DNA from: Micavibrio sp. UBA5572
Lineage (GTDB): Bacteria > Pseudomonadota > Alphaproteobacteria > Micavibrionales > Micavibrionaceae
Reading direction: 5' to 3'
NCBI GenBank assembly: GCA_002425415.1
Contig: DIMG01000029.1
Location: 291,213-355,212 of the forward strand
Length of the DNA stretch: 64,000 nt
A program made the position numbers and the translations under genes. Positions 15,965 through 25,381 of the stretch are shown piece by piece (the first letter of the stretch is position 1; the number at the start of each line of letters is the position of its first letter). Below the pieces are notes generated by a model that saw only the letters and a list, made by a program, of their open reading frames with translations, was not told the DNA's origin and did no database searches.

Positions 15965-17646
15965 TTTCCGGAGATTTCGCGTAAATAAGACAGCATGCGT
16001 TTGGCAATTTCGTCCGAGCCTGTAACCTTTAGGTCAACCTCAATTTCTTCCATATCTATCGTTGCACCAAAATCATAGCGATCCTGAATTACAATCTTGA
16101 TAGAAGGCTTAACTTCCCGAACAGTTTCGATGACACGAGCAACTTCAAAAGCATCAGGAATGGCTATGATAATTGCAACTGCTTTTCCGATCATGGCTTC
16201 ATTCAATGTTTCTGCGTTTCCAGCATCCCCGGCGATCACATGGTATCCCTTGGCACGAAGTTCCTCGGCTTTTTCCCGATTGGTTTCAATGACTATCAAT
16301 TCATGGAGTAATTCATTCACATGGTCGCAAATATAACCGCCGATACTTCCTGCCCCCACAAGAATGACGAGAGAGCGGATAATCGGCGCTTCATCAGGAC
16401 TTAAATGTGCCAAGGCATCATCATCAGGCATGGCAAACATCCGCGCCCATTCTGGTCGCGCTGAAATATATTTATTCAAGATATTCGAGCAGAGAAAGGT
16501 CAGAGGGTTGAGCGAAATAGAGATTATTGCTCCGGCCAGCAAAATATCATTAACCTGCGCATCAAAAATACCAAGAGATAAAGCCAATGTCGCAAGAATA
16601 AACGAAAACTCACCGATCTGTCCTAAACCTGCGGTGACCATTAGTCCGGTTTTTAGTGGGTATTTAAAAACAGCCACGATAAAAAACGATGCCAGAGATT
16701 TCCCCACCATGATGGTCAGCACACACAAGAAGACTGCGGATGGGTTTTCCCAAAGGATCGCCGGATTGAACAACATTCCGACTGCGACAAAAAACAGAAC
16801 CGCAAACGCATCCTGTAAAGGGAGAGCCCGTTCGGCAATGTCTTTGCTTAAACTTGATTCTTTGAGCATCATACCCGCAATAAATGCGCCCAGTGCCAAA
16901 GATACACCAAAAATCATACCTGCAGCAAACGCCACGCCGACGGCCACAGCCAAGACGGCCAGAGTGAATAATTCGCGCGAGCGCGTCGCGGCCACCTGAT
17001 GCAAGACGGCAGGAAGCGTTTTATACCCCAAGAGCATCATCACGACAATGAAGAGCGCCATTTTTGCCATAGCCACCGCGCCACCGATAAGCATTTCCAG
17101 ATGAATCTCGGTATCATCACCCGTTGTTGCCAAAGATGGAATAAGCACCAAGGCCAGAACCATAACAAGATCTTGAACAACCAGCCAACCCACTGAAATT
17201 TTTCCGATTGTGGTTTGAAGAAGATGGTTATCTTCCATGGCACGCATCATCACAACCGTACTGGCAACCGAACAGGCGAGGCCAAAGACAAATCCGGTTT
17301 CCGGCCTCCATCCCCAAAGATGGGCAAGTCCCATTCCTATTGCGACGGAAATTGCAATTTGTGCAAAGGCTCCGGTGATGGCAATTTTTTTAACTTCAAG
17401 CAAGTCCTTGAACGAAAAATGAAGGCCGACACCAAACATCAGCAAAACAATCCCGATTTCCGAAAGTTGGTTGGCAATACCAACATCGGCTACATACCCA
17501 GGTGAGTATGGCCCAATGACAACACCCGCCAACAGATATCCCACGATGGGCGGCAAGCGCAATCGTACGGCAACCAGACCCAACATAAAGGCCATGATCA
17601 AGCCAAAGGACAAGGTTGTAATCAAGGGCATTTCGTGTTCGGTCAT
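15961..17646 (-). CDS. Kef/YbaL-type monovalent cation:proton antiporter (CPA2) with TrkA-N domain
   Basis: This integral-membrane transporter has about 12-13 membrane helices (residues ~5-385) typical of the CPA2 Na+/H+ exchanger family (VGYLLAGVVIGPYSPG, GIVLLMFGVGLHFS). A cytoplasmic RCK/TrkA-N Rossmann domain follows (~410-530) with the nucleotide-binding glycine motif VILVGAGSIGGYI and acidic IVIETN. Length 561 aa fits YbaL/KefB-like proteins. It probably exchanges K+ or Na+ for protons under control of a bound nucleotide; ion specificity cannot be read from sequence. Confidence 0.92.
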   Translation of the reverse strand: MTEHEMPLITTLSFGLIMAFMLGLVAVRLRLPPIVGYLLAGVVIGPYSPGYVADVGIANQLSEIGIVLLMFGVGLHFSFKDLLEVKKIAITGAFAQIAISVAIGMGLAHLWGWRPETGFVFGLACSVASTVVMMRAMEDNHLLQTTIGKISVGWLVVQDLVMVLALVLIPSLATTGDDTEIHLEMLIGGAVAMAKMALFIVVMMLLGYKTLPAVLHQVAATRSRELFTLAVLAVAVGVAFAAGMIFGVSLALGAFIAGMMLKESSLSKDIAERALPLQDAFAVLFFVAVGMLFNPAILWENPSAVFLCVLTIMVGKSLASFFIVAVFKYPLKTGLMVTAGLGQIGEFSFILATLALSLGIFDAQVNDILLAGAIISISLNPLTFLCSNILNKYISARPEWARMFAMPDDDALAHLSPDEAPIIRSLVILVGAGSIGGYICDHVNELLHELIVIETNREKAEELRAKGYHVIAGDAGNAETLNEAMIGKAVAIIIAIPDAFEVARVIETVREVKPSIKIVIQDRYDFGATIDMEEIEVDLKVTGSDEIAKRMLSYLREISGK

Positions 17647-17757
17647 CTTGTTCCTCGTTTAGACAGTTCCCCTGATAGTATCACTTAAATGTATTAAATC
17701 TCCGACAAAAATATCGGGGAGCTAAAGGTTATGTGTACGGCTTTGAATATTTCTGCT

Positions 17758-18501
17758 CTAAACGGCGACAACGCCTTGCTCACGGAAGATGGTGCGGGCA
17801 CGTTCCATTGCAGCGGCATCAGGCGGAGAAATATGTTCCAATGCATAGGGAAGATTTCTTTCTTTCCATTTATATTCCCCCATTTTGTGGAAAGGAAGAA
17901 GATCCACCCGTTGGATATTGGGAAAAGACGCACAAATTTTTGCGACACCCCGCAAATTCTCTTCACTGTCGGTCAGTTCCGGAATCAGTACAAAACGTAC
18001 CCAGACAGGCTTATCCAGTTCGGACAGGCGATGCAGGAAATCAAGAGTCGGTTGCAAATCAACCCGCGTGATTTTCTTATACAGTGAAGGTAACGATGAT
18101 TTGATATCAAGAAGAACAAGGTCAGTATTCTGCAGAAAGATACCATCCACATCCATCCCGTGGAAACCACTGGTGTCGATTGCGGTATGAAGTCCCAATG
18201 CTTTACACTGTTCAAGAATTGCACCACAGAATTCTGTCTGCGTCAAAGGCTCGCCCCCGCTGATCGTCACGCCGCCCTTCATCCGTTTCAGGGTCGAGAT
18301 ATACGGCTTAATGTCAGACATCACTTCATCCACCGTTTTGAGTGTGCCTTCTTTCATTTTGCGAGAATCAGGATTGTGGCAATATTGGCATTGTAAAGGA
18401 CAGCCAGAGAGGAACAATATATAACGAATGCCGGGGCCATCAACGGCTCCGGCTGTTTCTATTGAATGAACAAATCCTTGATGGGAATTAGACGTTGGCA
18501 T
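17758..18501 (-). CDS. pflA: Pyruvate formate-lyase-activating enzyme PflA
   Basis: This radical SAM enzyme installs the glycyl radical on PflB. The iron-sulfur cluster motif CxxxCxxC is in FLSGCPLQCQYCHNPDS (residues ~34-44). The GGEPL SAM-contact motif is in GVTISGGEPLTQ. Length is 247 aa. Its start overlaps the 3' end of pflB by 14 nt, so the two are translationally coupled, as in other pfl operons. Confidence 0.97.
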   Translation of the reverse strand: MPTSNSHQGFVHSIETAGAVDGPGIRYILFLSGCPLQCQYCHNPDSRKMKEGTLKTVDEVMSDIKPYISTLKRMKGGVTISGGEPLTQTEFCGAILEQCKALGLHTAIDTSGFHGMDVDGIFLQNTDLVLLDIKSSLPSLYKKITRVDLQPTLDFLHRLSELDKPVWVRFVLIPELTDSEENLRGVAKICASFPNIQRVDLLPFHKMGEYKWKERNLPYALEHISPPDAAAMERARTIFREQGVVAV

Positions 18502-20815
18502 GGAAAGTTCGGTTCACCACATCCATTTGCTGTTCCCGTGTTAGCCTGATGAAATTCACGGCATAGCCAGAGACACGAATAGTCAATTGCGGATAGTTCT
18601 CAGGATGATCCATCGCATCCAGCAAGGTTTCCCGATTGAACACGTTAACATTGACGTGGTGGGCTCCTTCTGTATGGTCATTTGCACCGAAATATCCATC
18701 CATCAAATGGGACATGTTGGTCACTCTATCCTTCTCTGTCCGTCCCAAGGCTTCAGGAACAATCGAGAAGGTATAAGATATTCCATCTTGCGCGCTGGCG
18801 TATGGAAGTTTGGCGACGGAAGCCATGGAAGCGACAGCGCCCTTCTCATCCCGACCATGCATTGGATTGGCTCCTGGAGCAAATGGCTCGCCTGCTTTGC
18901 GGCCATCCGGTGTGCTCCCCGTTTTTTTGCCATAAACCACGTTCGAGGTGATGGTCAAAACCGATTGGGTTAGAACAGAATCCCGATAGGTCGGGTTTTT
19001 ACGAAGGGAGTTCATAAAAGTTTCTACCAGCCAAACAGCAATGCTGTCCACACGATCATCATTATTGCCAAAATGCGGAACATTTCCTTCTATCTGAAAA
19101 TCTTTGGCCAATCCCTTTTCATCACGGATAGCCGTGACCTTGCCGTATTTGATGGCAGCCAGAGAATCTGCAACAACAGACAGTCCGGCAATTCCACAAG
19201 CCATGGTGCGAAGAATGTCACGGTCATGCAATGCCATTTCCAGACGTTCATAGGCATATTTATCATGCATATAATGAATGACGTTCAGTGCGTTGACATA
19301 GGTCTTGGCCAGCCAATCCATCATCGGCAAAAAGCGTTGCATCACTTCATCATAATCCAAAACATCCGATGACATCGCAGGCAGCAAAGGCCCAATCTGA
19401 TCACCGCTCACTTCATCTCGCCCGCCATTGATGGCATAGAGCAAGGTTTTGGCAAGGTTGGCGCGCGCACCAAAAAACTGCATTTGTTTACCGATACGCA
19501 TTGCCGATACACAACAAGCAATACCGTAATCATCTCCCCAGTAGGAGCGCATCATATCATCGTTTTCGTATTGAACAGATGATGTGGCGATCGATGTTTT
19601 GGAACAGAAATCCTTAAATCCTTGCGGTAAATTTTGTGACCATAGAACCGTCAGGTTTGGTTCAGGTGCTGCGCCCAGATTATTCAGGGTTTGCAGAAAA
19701 CGGAAGCTGGTCTTGGTGACCAAAGGTCGCCCATCAAGACCGACACCTGCAATCGATTCCGTTACCCATGTCGGGTCACCAGAGAAAAGCGAGTCATATT
19801 CAGGGGTGCGCAAGAAACGAACAATTCTCAATTTGATAACTAACTGGTCAATCAAAGATTGGGCTTCGTCCTCGGTCAACGTTCCCTCTTTGATGTCACG
19901 ATCAAAATAGACATCCAGGAAGGTCGAAGTCCGACCAAAGGACATAGCCGCCCCATTTTGTTCTTTGACCGCGCCCAGATAAGCAAAATACGTCCATTGA
20001 ACCGCTTCTCGTGCATTTAATGCCGGGCCAGAAATGTCATAGCCATAGCGTTCTGCCATTGTTTTCAAATCTGTCAGCGCCCTGATTTGTTCAGACAATT
20101 CTTCACGTTGGCGGATAACCGATTCATCCATAGGCAGACTATCGAGCGATGCCATTTGTCGGTCTTTATCACGGATCAGAACATTAACACCGTAAAGTGC
20201 AACACGACGATAATCGCCTATGATACGGCCACGGCCATACGCATCAGGCAGTCCTGTAATAATTCCAGATTTACGAACGGCACGCATTTCAGGGGTATAC
20301 GCATCAAAGACTCCCTGATTGTGTGACTTGCGATGTTGAGTATAAATCTCGCGAACCTCTGGCGACAGACTAAAACCATAAGCTTTCAAGCCATCTTCCA
20401 CCATCTTGACGCCGCCTGCTGGAAAAATTGCACGTTTCAACGGCTTATCAGTTTGCAAACCTACAATCTCTTCTAATTGGGTATTGATATATCCGGCGTC
20501 ATGGGCGGTCAGACTGGTTACAACCGAAGTATCGGCATCTAATACCCCGCCCTTATCACGTTCGGCTTTTAAAAGCGGGATAAGGGTATTCCACAGGGCT
20601 TGCGTTTTGGCAGATACTCCGGACAAGAAGCGATCGTCACCCAAGTACGGTGTATAATTACGTTGAATAAAATCACGAACATCAACTTCACGCTGCCAGT
20701 TTCCTGCAGAATATCCACGCCATGCTTGTTCGGTCGAGTTGTCTTTTCCCCACTGATTATTATCGTCTCCGAGTCCTGAACAGATTTCTTTTTTTCCAGC
20801 GGGTGATGTGGTCAT
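18488..20815 (-). CDS. pflB: Pyruvate formate-lyase PflB (formate C-acetyltransferase)
   Basis: This glycyl-radical enzyme splits pyruvate plus CoA into acetyl-CoA and formate during anaerobic growth. The adjacent catalytic cysteines are in GIACCVSAMRIG and the C-terminal glycyl-radical motif is RVSGYAVNFIRLT. The start at 20815 (MTTSPAGKK) is preceded by AGGAG; frames running further upstream are leader sequence. Length is ~775 aa, slightly above the family norm because of an extra N-terminal segment. Fermentative pyruvate cleavage is uncommon in alphaproteobacteria, which suggests a facultatively anaerobic lifestyle. I found no convincing FNR box upstream. Confidence 0.97.
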   Translation of the reverse strand: MTTSPAGKKEICSGLGDDNNQWGKDNSTEQAWRGYSAGNWQREVDVRDFIQRNYTPYLGDDRFLSGVSAKTQALWNTLIPLLKAERDKGGVLDADTSVVTSLTAHDAGYINTQLEEIVGLQTDKPLKRAIFPAGGVKMVEDGLKAYGFSLSPEVREIYTQHRKSHNQGVFDAYTPEMRAVRKSGIITGLPDAYGRGRIIGDYRRVALYGVNVLIRDKDRQMASLDSLPMDESVIRQREELSEQIRALTDLKTMAERYGYDISGPALNAREAVQWTYFAYLGAVKEQNGAAMSFGRTSTFLDVYFDRDIKEGTLTEDEAQSLIDQLVIKLRIVRFLRTPEYDSLFSGDPTWVTESIAGVGLDGRPLVTKTSFRFLQTLNNLGAAPEPNLTVLWSQNLPQGFKDFCSKTSIATSSVQYENDDMMRSYWGDDYGIACCVSAMRIGKQMQFFGARANLAKTLLYAINGGRDEVSGDQIGPLLPAMSSDVLDYDEVMQRFLPMMDWLAKTYVNALNVIHYMHDKYAYERLEMALHDRDILRTMACGIAGLSVVADSLAAIKYGKVTAIRDEKGLAKDFQIEGNVPHFGNNDDRVDSIAVWLVETFMNSLRKNPTYRDSVLTQSVLTITSNVVYGKKTGSTPDGRKAGEPFAPGANPMHGRDEKGAVASMASVAKLPYASAQDGISYTFSIVPEALGRTEKDRVTNMSHLMDGYFGANDHTEGAHHVNVNVFNRETLLDAMDHPENYPQLTIRVSGYAVNFIRLTREQQMDVVNRTFHANV

Positions 20816-20932
20816 TCTTTTGTCTCCTGAGTGATAAAAAATAAGTCCGTGAACTCTCATCAATTCGGGAGATATTTTCACTCCCTTTATGCTCATTCTT
20901 ATAGGCTATTTGTCAGGGGATGCAAGCTGCAG

Positions 20933-20979
20933 TGCCGCATAAAAAGGCTGATTTCGTTGCTATTTTTAATTATGCGGCA
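20933..20979. promoter_or_regulatory. 10-bp inverted repeat with 27-nt loop upstream of pflB
   Basis: TGCCGCATAA at 20933-20942 and TTATGCGGCA at 20970-20979 form a perfect 10-bp inverted repeat 118-164 nt upstream of pflB. It could be a protein-binding site or an RNA stem. It lies next to the icd terminator, so a role in either gene is possible. Confidence 0.4.
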
Positions 20980-21014
20980 AAAAGCCACGCCCCTTGCTAA
21001 AACAACAAGAGGCG
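20979..21014 (-). terminator. Rho-independent terminator of icd
   Basis: On the minus strand, CGCCTCTTG-ttgttttag-CAAGGGGCG (one mismatch) is followed after a few bases by a short T-run (TGGCTTTTTG). It lies about 50 nt downstream of the icd stop and before the pflB promoter region. Confidence 0.65.
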
Positions 21015-21062
21015 CACTCTAAATATCAGAAATATCAGATCAGAAGGAATCTTTTATTTTCC

Positions 21063-22295
21063 TTAAACTTTTTCAATCATTTTCCCAAACGTATCGCGGA
21101 CATTGGCGATAAATTGTTGTCCGCTGATTGACTTGCTTTTATCGGACGCCAAATCACCCGTTAAAGTGCCTGATTTCAAACCGGATTCAATTGTTGTGGT
21201 TACGGCAAGTTTCAACTTTTTAGCCAAATTAACGCCTTCTTCTTGTCCATTCAGTTCGGCTTTATGACGAATAGCTTCGGCATAGGCAAAAATATGTGCG
21301 GTCGGATTAGCAAGAAGGATCTTTTTCTCGTGCCATGCCGATTCCAGATCCGGTGCTGTTCCATGCGGCGGATCAGCCAATAATGTGCCATCGGCAGACA
21401 CAAGCGTCGAGTCCATCAGCCCCAAAGATTTATGCTCCCCCGCAACCTGATCAGAGACGACATCACCGTCGTAGTTTTTAAGGGCAATAATCATATTATT
21501 CATTTTTCCTTGAGGAATTTTAGACACAACGGCATCAATCAATTGAACTTTATCGCTAAAGGTAATGCCTGCGGCTTTGAATTTTTCTGCGTAAAATTCT
21601 TGGAAGATTTCATTGAAAATGTCGATAAACCGACCGTCATATACCGGATTGATGGTATCTTTTCCGGCAAATATTGCGGATTTATTCATAGCCAAAGCCT
21701 GAGCAAACACAGCGTGGGCATAATCGCGGATTGAGCTGTCGGTTTCTGTTGTCAAAAGGGCAACCCCTGTATCCACTTTACGATCATCAACCAGAATTTG
21801 TGTTGATCCGTCATCGCCTTCAAAAATGACTTTTATTTTCCCGCTCCCCGGAACAGGAACATTCGGTGCGCCATAAATTCCGCCAACCGCTTGGCGAACA
21901 ATTGTGACATCTTTCATCAAGGGGGCGAATTTTCCAATGCCTTCAATTTCAATGGTATTGCGCAAAATGGCTGCACCATTAATGGCGCGGCGAATAATTC
22001 CGTTGGGGGAATCCCATTTTTTCGAAAGACCCATTTTTTTGGTTTCATCCATCGTCGGCGTGATTGTTGGCCCTTTGACGGCGGCTTTATGTGTTTTTAA
22101 ATCCGCAATCGCGTCATTCAAAGCGGCGTCATTTGTTTTATCACGTGCTTCTAACGAAATATCATGCACTTTCCAATCAACATCAAAAAATGGTGCAATC
22201 AACTGGTCACGAATTTCAGCAGACATGTGCGGCCAAACCCCATCCCCCGTCATATCGACAATAGAACCGTTGATTTTATAATTCGCCATTTTCAT
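21063..22295 (-). CDS. icd: Isocitrate dehydrogenase, divergent subfamily II type
   Basis: The protein oxidises isocitrate to 2-oxoglutarate. Homology to the dimeric (eukaryotic-like) subfamily is shown by the phosphate-binding loop SPNGIIRR, the KGPTITPT segment, and ALKNYDGDVVSDQVA with the metal-binding aspartates. Several positions depart from the usual enzyme. The canonical LDGDEMTR start is DMTGDGVWP. The coenzyme motif normally HGTVTRHY is HGTAPDLE, which resembles NAD-linked beta-decarboxylating dehydrogenases (HGTAPD). Length 410 aa is normal. Function as isocitrate dehydrogenase is likely, but cofactor use is uncertain. A Shine-Dalgarno-like AAAGG lies before the first ATG. Confidence 0.88.
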   Translation of the reverse strand: MKMANYKINGSIVDMTGDGVWPHMSAEIRDQLIAPFFDVDWKVHDISLEARDKTNDAALNDAIADLKTHKAAVKGPTITPTMDETKKMGLSKKWDSPNGIIRRAINGAAILRNTIEIEGIGKFAPLMKDVTIVRQAVGGIYGAPNVPVPGSGKIKVIFEGDDGSTQILVDDRKVDTGVALLTTETDSSIRDYAHAVFAQALAMNKSAIFAGKDTINPVYDGRFIDIFNEIFQEFYAEKFKAAGITFSDKVQLIDAVVSKIPQGKMNNMIIALKNYDGDVVSDQVAGEHKSLGLMDSTLVSADGTLLADPPHGTAPDLESAWHEKKILLANPTAHIFAYAEAIRHKAELNGQEEGVNLAKKLKLAVTTTIESGLKSGTLTGDLASDKSKSISGQQFIANVRDTFGKMIEKV

Positions 22296-22428
22296 GTCTA
22301 CCTTTCAGGAAGATTGGTCAGAGTTGTCCTGTCGGAAGTATCCATCATAATGGTTAATTTATTCTTTCTTTGTTCATACATAATCCAAGTCGATTGAATG
22401 ATCCAGATTTTCACTTTATAATCCGGTT

Positions 22429-23190
22429 ATGAAATTCAAAAAGCACTTTTATCTGTTTGGTCTGTGCCTTCTGGCGGTGGCTATGGTGCGGACATTTTAT
22501 CACCCGGTTCAGACTTCACCCCAACTGGAAGATATTGCTGTTGCAGGACCTGTGGTTGTTGAATTGTTTACCAGTAGCAATTGCCCTTATTGTCCGCCTG
22601 CGGATGAATTCCTGAAACAGCTGTCCAAGCGTGCCCATATCATTGCTTTGGGATGCCATATTACTTACTGGGATCGTCCGCAAGGGCGTGCTGATCCTTA
22701 TGCGCTCGGGTTATGCACCGACCGCCAAGATAAGTATGACCAGGCAGACGGAAATAAGGGCGTTTATACGCCGCAAATGATTATCAATGGCCAAGCGCGG
22801 ATGGTCGGTTCCAAATCATACTGGATTAATCAATCCATCGAAAAAGCCAGAGACGGGTTGCCGGAAATTTCCATTGAGCCCTTGGCAACAGAAAAGGGTG
22901 AAGGTTTCGAATTGGCTTTTCCCGCCAGTCTTATCAATCATCCTTTTCATGATAAGCCCTATCGTTTAATTGCTATGATTTACGGGCAAGATACGCAGGG
23001 AAATTATATTAATCCGGTTCTGGATATTCGTGATCTGTCTTCCTTCTGGGATGGAGTTTCCGAAACGGCCAATGTTCCATTTGACAATCTTCCGCCCCAG
23101 CTGTCGGGGATTGCTGTTTTGTTACAAAGCGGCGACCACGCCAATGAAGTAATCCTTGGCGCAGGACAAATCGACCTTCATGAAGATTAG
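22429..23190 (+). CDS. DUF1223 thioredoxin-like exported protein
   Basis: This DUF1223-family protein has an N-terminal membrane/signal segment (HFYLFGLCLLAVAMV) and a thioredoxin-like fold. The motif is VVELFTSSNCPYCPPADEFL, with CPYC in the active-site position. VYTPQMIINGQARMVGS, typical of DUF1223, is also present. It is probably a periplasmic or membrane-tethered redox protein whose substrate is unknown. It stands alone on the plus strand and ends 3 nt before the convergent guaB stop. Confidence 0.88.
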   Translation: MKFKKHFYLFGLCLLAVAMVRTFYHPVQTSPQLEDIAVAGPVVVELFTSSNCPYCPPADEFLKQLSKRAHIIALGCHITYWDRPQGRADPYALGLCTDRQDKYDQADGNKGVYTPQMIINGQARMVGSKSYWINQSIEKARDGLPEISIEPLATEKGEGFELAFPASLINHPFHDKPYRLIAMIYGQDTQGNYINPVLDIRDLSSFWDGVSETANVPFDNLPPQLSGIAVLLQSGDHANEVILGAGQIDLHED

Positions 23191-23193
23191 GTT

Positions 23194-24669
23194 TTATTCG
23201 CTGCGATAATTTGGTGCTTCACGGGTGATGGTCACATCATGGACATGGCTTTCACGGTATCCTGCGCCTGTCATGCGGATAAATTCGGCACGTTTTTGCA
23301 TCTCGGGAATTGTCGGACATCCGGTATAGCCCATTGATGCCCGTAAGCCCCCCACCATTTGGTGAATGACCGGAACGATTGAACCTTTATACGGCACGCG
23401 GCCTTCGATGCCTTCGGGAACCAGTTTATTGCTTTCGGATACTTTGCCTTGGAAATAGCGATCAGCCGAGCCTTCGACCATTGCTCCAACCGAGCCCATA
23501 CCACGATAGGATTTATACGATCTGCCTTGATACAAAATCACTTCACCCGGGGCTTCATCTGTTCCGGCGAATACGCCGCCCATCATGGCAACGCTTGCTC
23601 CGGCAGCGATGGCTTTGGCCAGATCACCCGAATATTTAATGCCTCCATCAGCAATGACAGGAACGCCTTGTTTCATAGCGACTTCGGCCGCATTCATAAT
23701 CGCCGTTAATTGTGGAACACCGACGCCCGCCACAACGCGGGTTGTACAAATTGAGCCCGGGCCAATGCCGATTTTTACTGCATCTGCTCCGGAATCAATC
23801 AACGCCTTTGCGGCGGAACCCGTTGCGATATTTCCTGCGATAATCTGCATACGGTCACCGCATTCTTTTTTAATTCGTGCAACCATATCGAGTACGCCTT
23901 TGGAATGTCCGTGCGCCGTATCCACTACCACGACATCCAAACCCGCATCGCATAAAGCCAATGCGCGGTCGTATCCGTTCACGTCGCCTGTTCCAACGGC
24001 TGCGCCTGCGCGCAGGCTGCCTTTTTCGTCTTTGCTGGCCAGCGGATAATTTTGTGATTTTTCAATATCTTTGACGGTAATCAGGCCGATACATTTTCCG
24101 GCCTTATCCACCACCAGTAATTTTTCAATACGATGTTTATGCAGCAAGCGGCGGGCTTCGTCTTTATCCACTGATCCCACAACCGTCACCAGATTTTCAG
24201 AGGTCATCAATTCCTGAACCGGCTGGTTGGGATTTTCGGCGAAACGCACATCACGGTTGGTTAGAATGCCCACCAGTTTACCGTTTTCTTCGGTCACAGG
24301 AACGCCGGAAATGTTATAACGGCGCATTGTTTCCAAGGCCTGTGCCAAAGTCGAGGTCGGTAAAATGGTAATCGGGTTAACCACCATACCGGATTCATAG
24401 CGTTTGACGCGGCGAACTTCTTCGGCCTGTTCTTCAATCGTCATGTTGCGGTGGATAATGCCCAATGCGCCTTGTTGCGCCATGGCGATTGCCATCGGGG
24501 CTTCGGTGACGGTATCCATCGCCGCAGAGAGCAAAGGGACTTTCAAGGAAATTGTTTTGGTGAGCTGGGTCGAAGTATCAACATCAGTTGGCTGGACTTC
24601 GGACGCTGCCGGTAACAGCAGCACATCATCAAATGTTAAACCTTCCGAGATTTTATCCTGAAGCAGCAT
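23194..24669 (-). CDS. guaB: Inosine-5'-monophosphate dehydrogenase GuaB
   Basis: GuaB oxidises IMP to XMP, the committed step of GMP synthesis. It has a TIM-barrel catalytic domain split by a CBS-domain pair (~residues 95-205). The catalytic cysteine loop is KIGIGPGSICTTRVVAG, the IMP-binding region is MGGVFAGTDEAPGE, and the flap is SYRGMGSVGAM. Length is 491 aa, typical of the family. It is expressed alone on the minus strand, convergent with the DUF1223 gene. Confidence 0.98.
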   Translation of the reverse strand: MLLQDKISEGLTFDDVLLLPAASEVQPTDVDTSTQLTKTISLKVPLLSAAMDTVTEAPMAIAMAQQGALGIIHRNMTIEEQAEEVRRVKRYESGMVVNPITILPTSTLAQALETMRRYNISGVPVTEENGKLVGILTNRDVRFAENPNQPVQELMTSENLVTVVGSVDKDEARRLLHKHRIEKLLVVDKAGKCIGLITVKDIEKSQNYPLASKDEKGSLRAGAAVGTGDVNGYDRALALCDAGLDVVVVDTAHGHSKGVLDMVARIKKECGDRMQIIAGNIATGSAAKALIDSGADAVKIGIGPGSICTTRVVAGVGVPQLTAIMNAAEVAMKQGVPVIADGGIKYSGDLAKAIAAGASVAMMGGVFAGTDEAPGEVILYQGRSYKSYRGMGSVGAMVEGSADRYFQGKVSESNKLVPEGIEGRVPYKGSIVPVIHQMVGGLRASMGYTGCPTIPEMQKRAEFIRMTGAGYRESHVHDVTITREAPNYRSE

Positions 24670-24739
24670 GGCGCAAATCCTTTGTCTTTATGTGGAATTT
24701 GCAGGGAATTTATAAAGTCTTTGGCAAGAATGTAAAGAA

Positions 24740-24776
24740 AATAAATCAAAATGGCGGAATTCCTATCACTCCGCCA
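24740..24776 (-). terminator. Rho-independent terminator of the RcnB-like gene
   Basis: On the minus strand the stem TGGCGGA-gtgataggaat-TCCGCCA is followed by TTTTGATTTATTTT. It starts 10 nt downstream of the RcnB-like stop codon and lies in the guaB upstream region. Confidence 0.85.
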
Positions 24777-24785
24777 CCTTTATGA

Positions 24786-25286
24786 TTATTGTTTACCGAC
24801 ACCTGAAAGCAATGTTACGGCATCAATGACTTTCTTGCTGGCTTCTCCGATCAACAAGACATCCGTGTCTACCTTCACATATTGATAGCCGTTTGGGGCG
24901 GGGTGCAGACGTTCCAAAATGATACGCGGTACTGGTTCATATTTTATGTCATCGGGTAAGCTGTGACCGATTTCATAGCTTTTTTTTGCCAATCCCGGCG
25001 GCAAGCAGCCATTATGTTTTTTCGCCAATCCCGGTGGGCAGTTGGTTTTATACTCCTCATCCATATACCCACGCAAGACCATACGGTCATCATCGCCAAT
25101 GCGGATGATGGTCATATTGCCTCCGTCATGCTCGTTGCTGTTGTGATATTCCATTTCGTGGCGGGCTTCACTTTTCCCATGGCTCTTGTCTTTTCCCGAG
25201 TCTGCCATTGCGGGTGATGAAGTCACCAATACCGTTGCTGCCGCAAATAAAAAAGCTTTTCTGGTCCAATAATCTGTTCTGGTCAT
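24786..25286 (-). CDS. RcnB-like periplasmic protein
   Basis: This exported protein (signal peptide ending SSPAMADS, residue ~29) has a charged linker followed by the pattern CPPGLAKKHNGCLPPGLAKK, GHSLP and PNGYQYVKVDTDVLLI. That pattern is typical of the RcnB family (periplasmic Ni/Co homeostasis protein and relatives). The start at 25286 has AAGGAG upstream. Duplicated CxPPGLAKK blocks are visible. No metal-efflux gene is adjacent, so a metal role is only a family-level guess. Confidence 0.75.
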   Translation of the reverse strand: MTRTDYWTRKAFLFAAATVLVTSSPAMADSGKDKSHGKSEARHEMEYHNSNEHDGGNMTIIRIGDDDRMVLRGYMDEEYKTNCPPGLAKKHNGCLPPGLAKKSYEIGHSLPDDIKYEPVPRIILERLHPAPNGYQYVKVDTDVLLIGEASKKVIDAVTLLSGVGKQ

Positions 25287-25349
25287 GGCTTTCTCCTTTA
25301 ACCGCTTAATACCCGAAAGAACCATTTAGTTCCTTTGGAAAAATATCAA

Positions 25350-25381
25350 CGGGGGCACCTCATTATACCCCCCGCTTTTTT
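25350..25381 (+). terminator. Plus-strand terminator-like hairpin with no gene in front of it
   Basis: CGGGGG-cacctcattatac-CCCCCG is followed by CTTTTTTG on the plus strand, a proper intrinsic-terminator shape. The 372-nt gap 25287-25658 holds no plus-strand protein gene that I can support. The hairpin may end an unannotated small RNA or antisense transcript, or may be part of the leader of the minus-strand RcnB-like gene. Confidence 0.5.

Noticed and set aside
20816..21062. FNR box for pflB
   Set aside because: TTGTC..GCAAG at about 20910-20926 has the wrong spacing and a poor match to TTGAT-N4-ATCAA.
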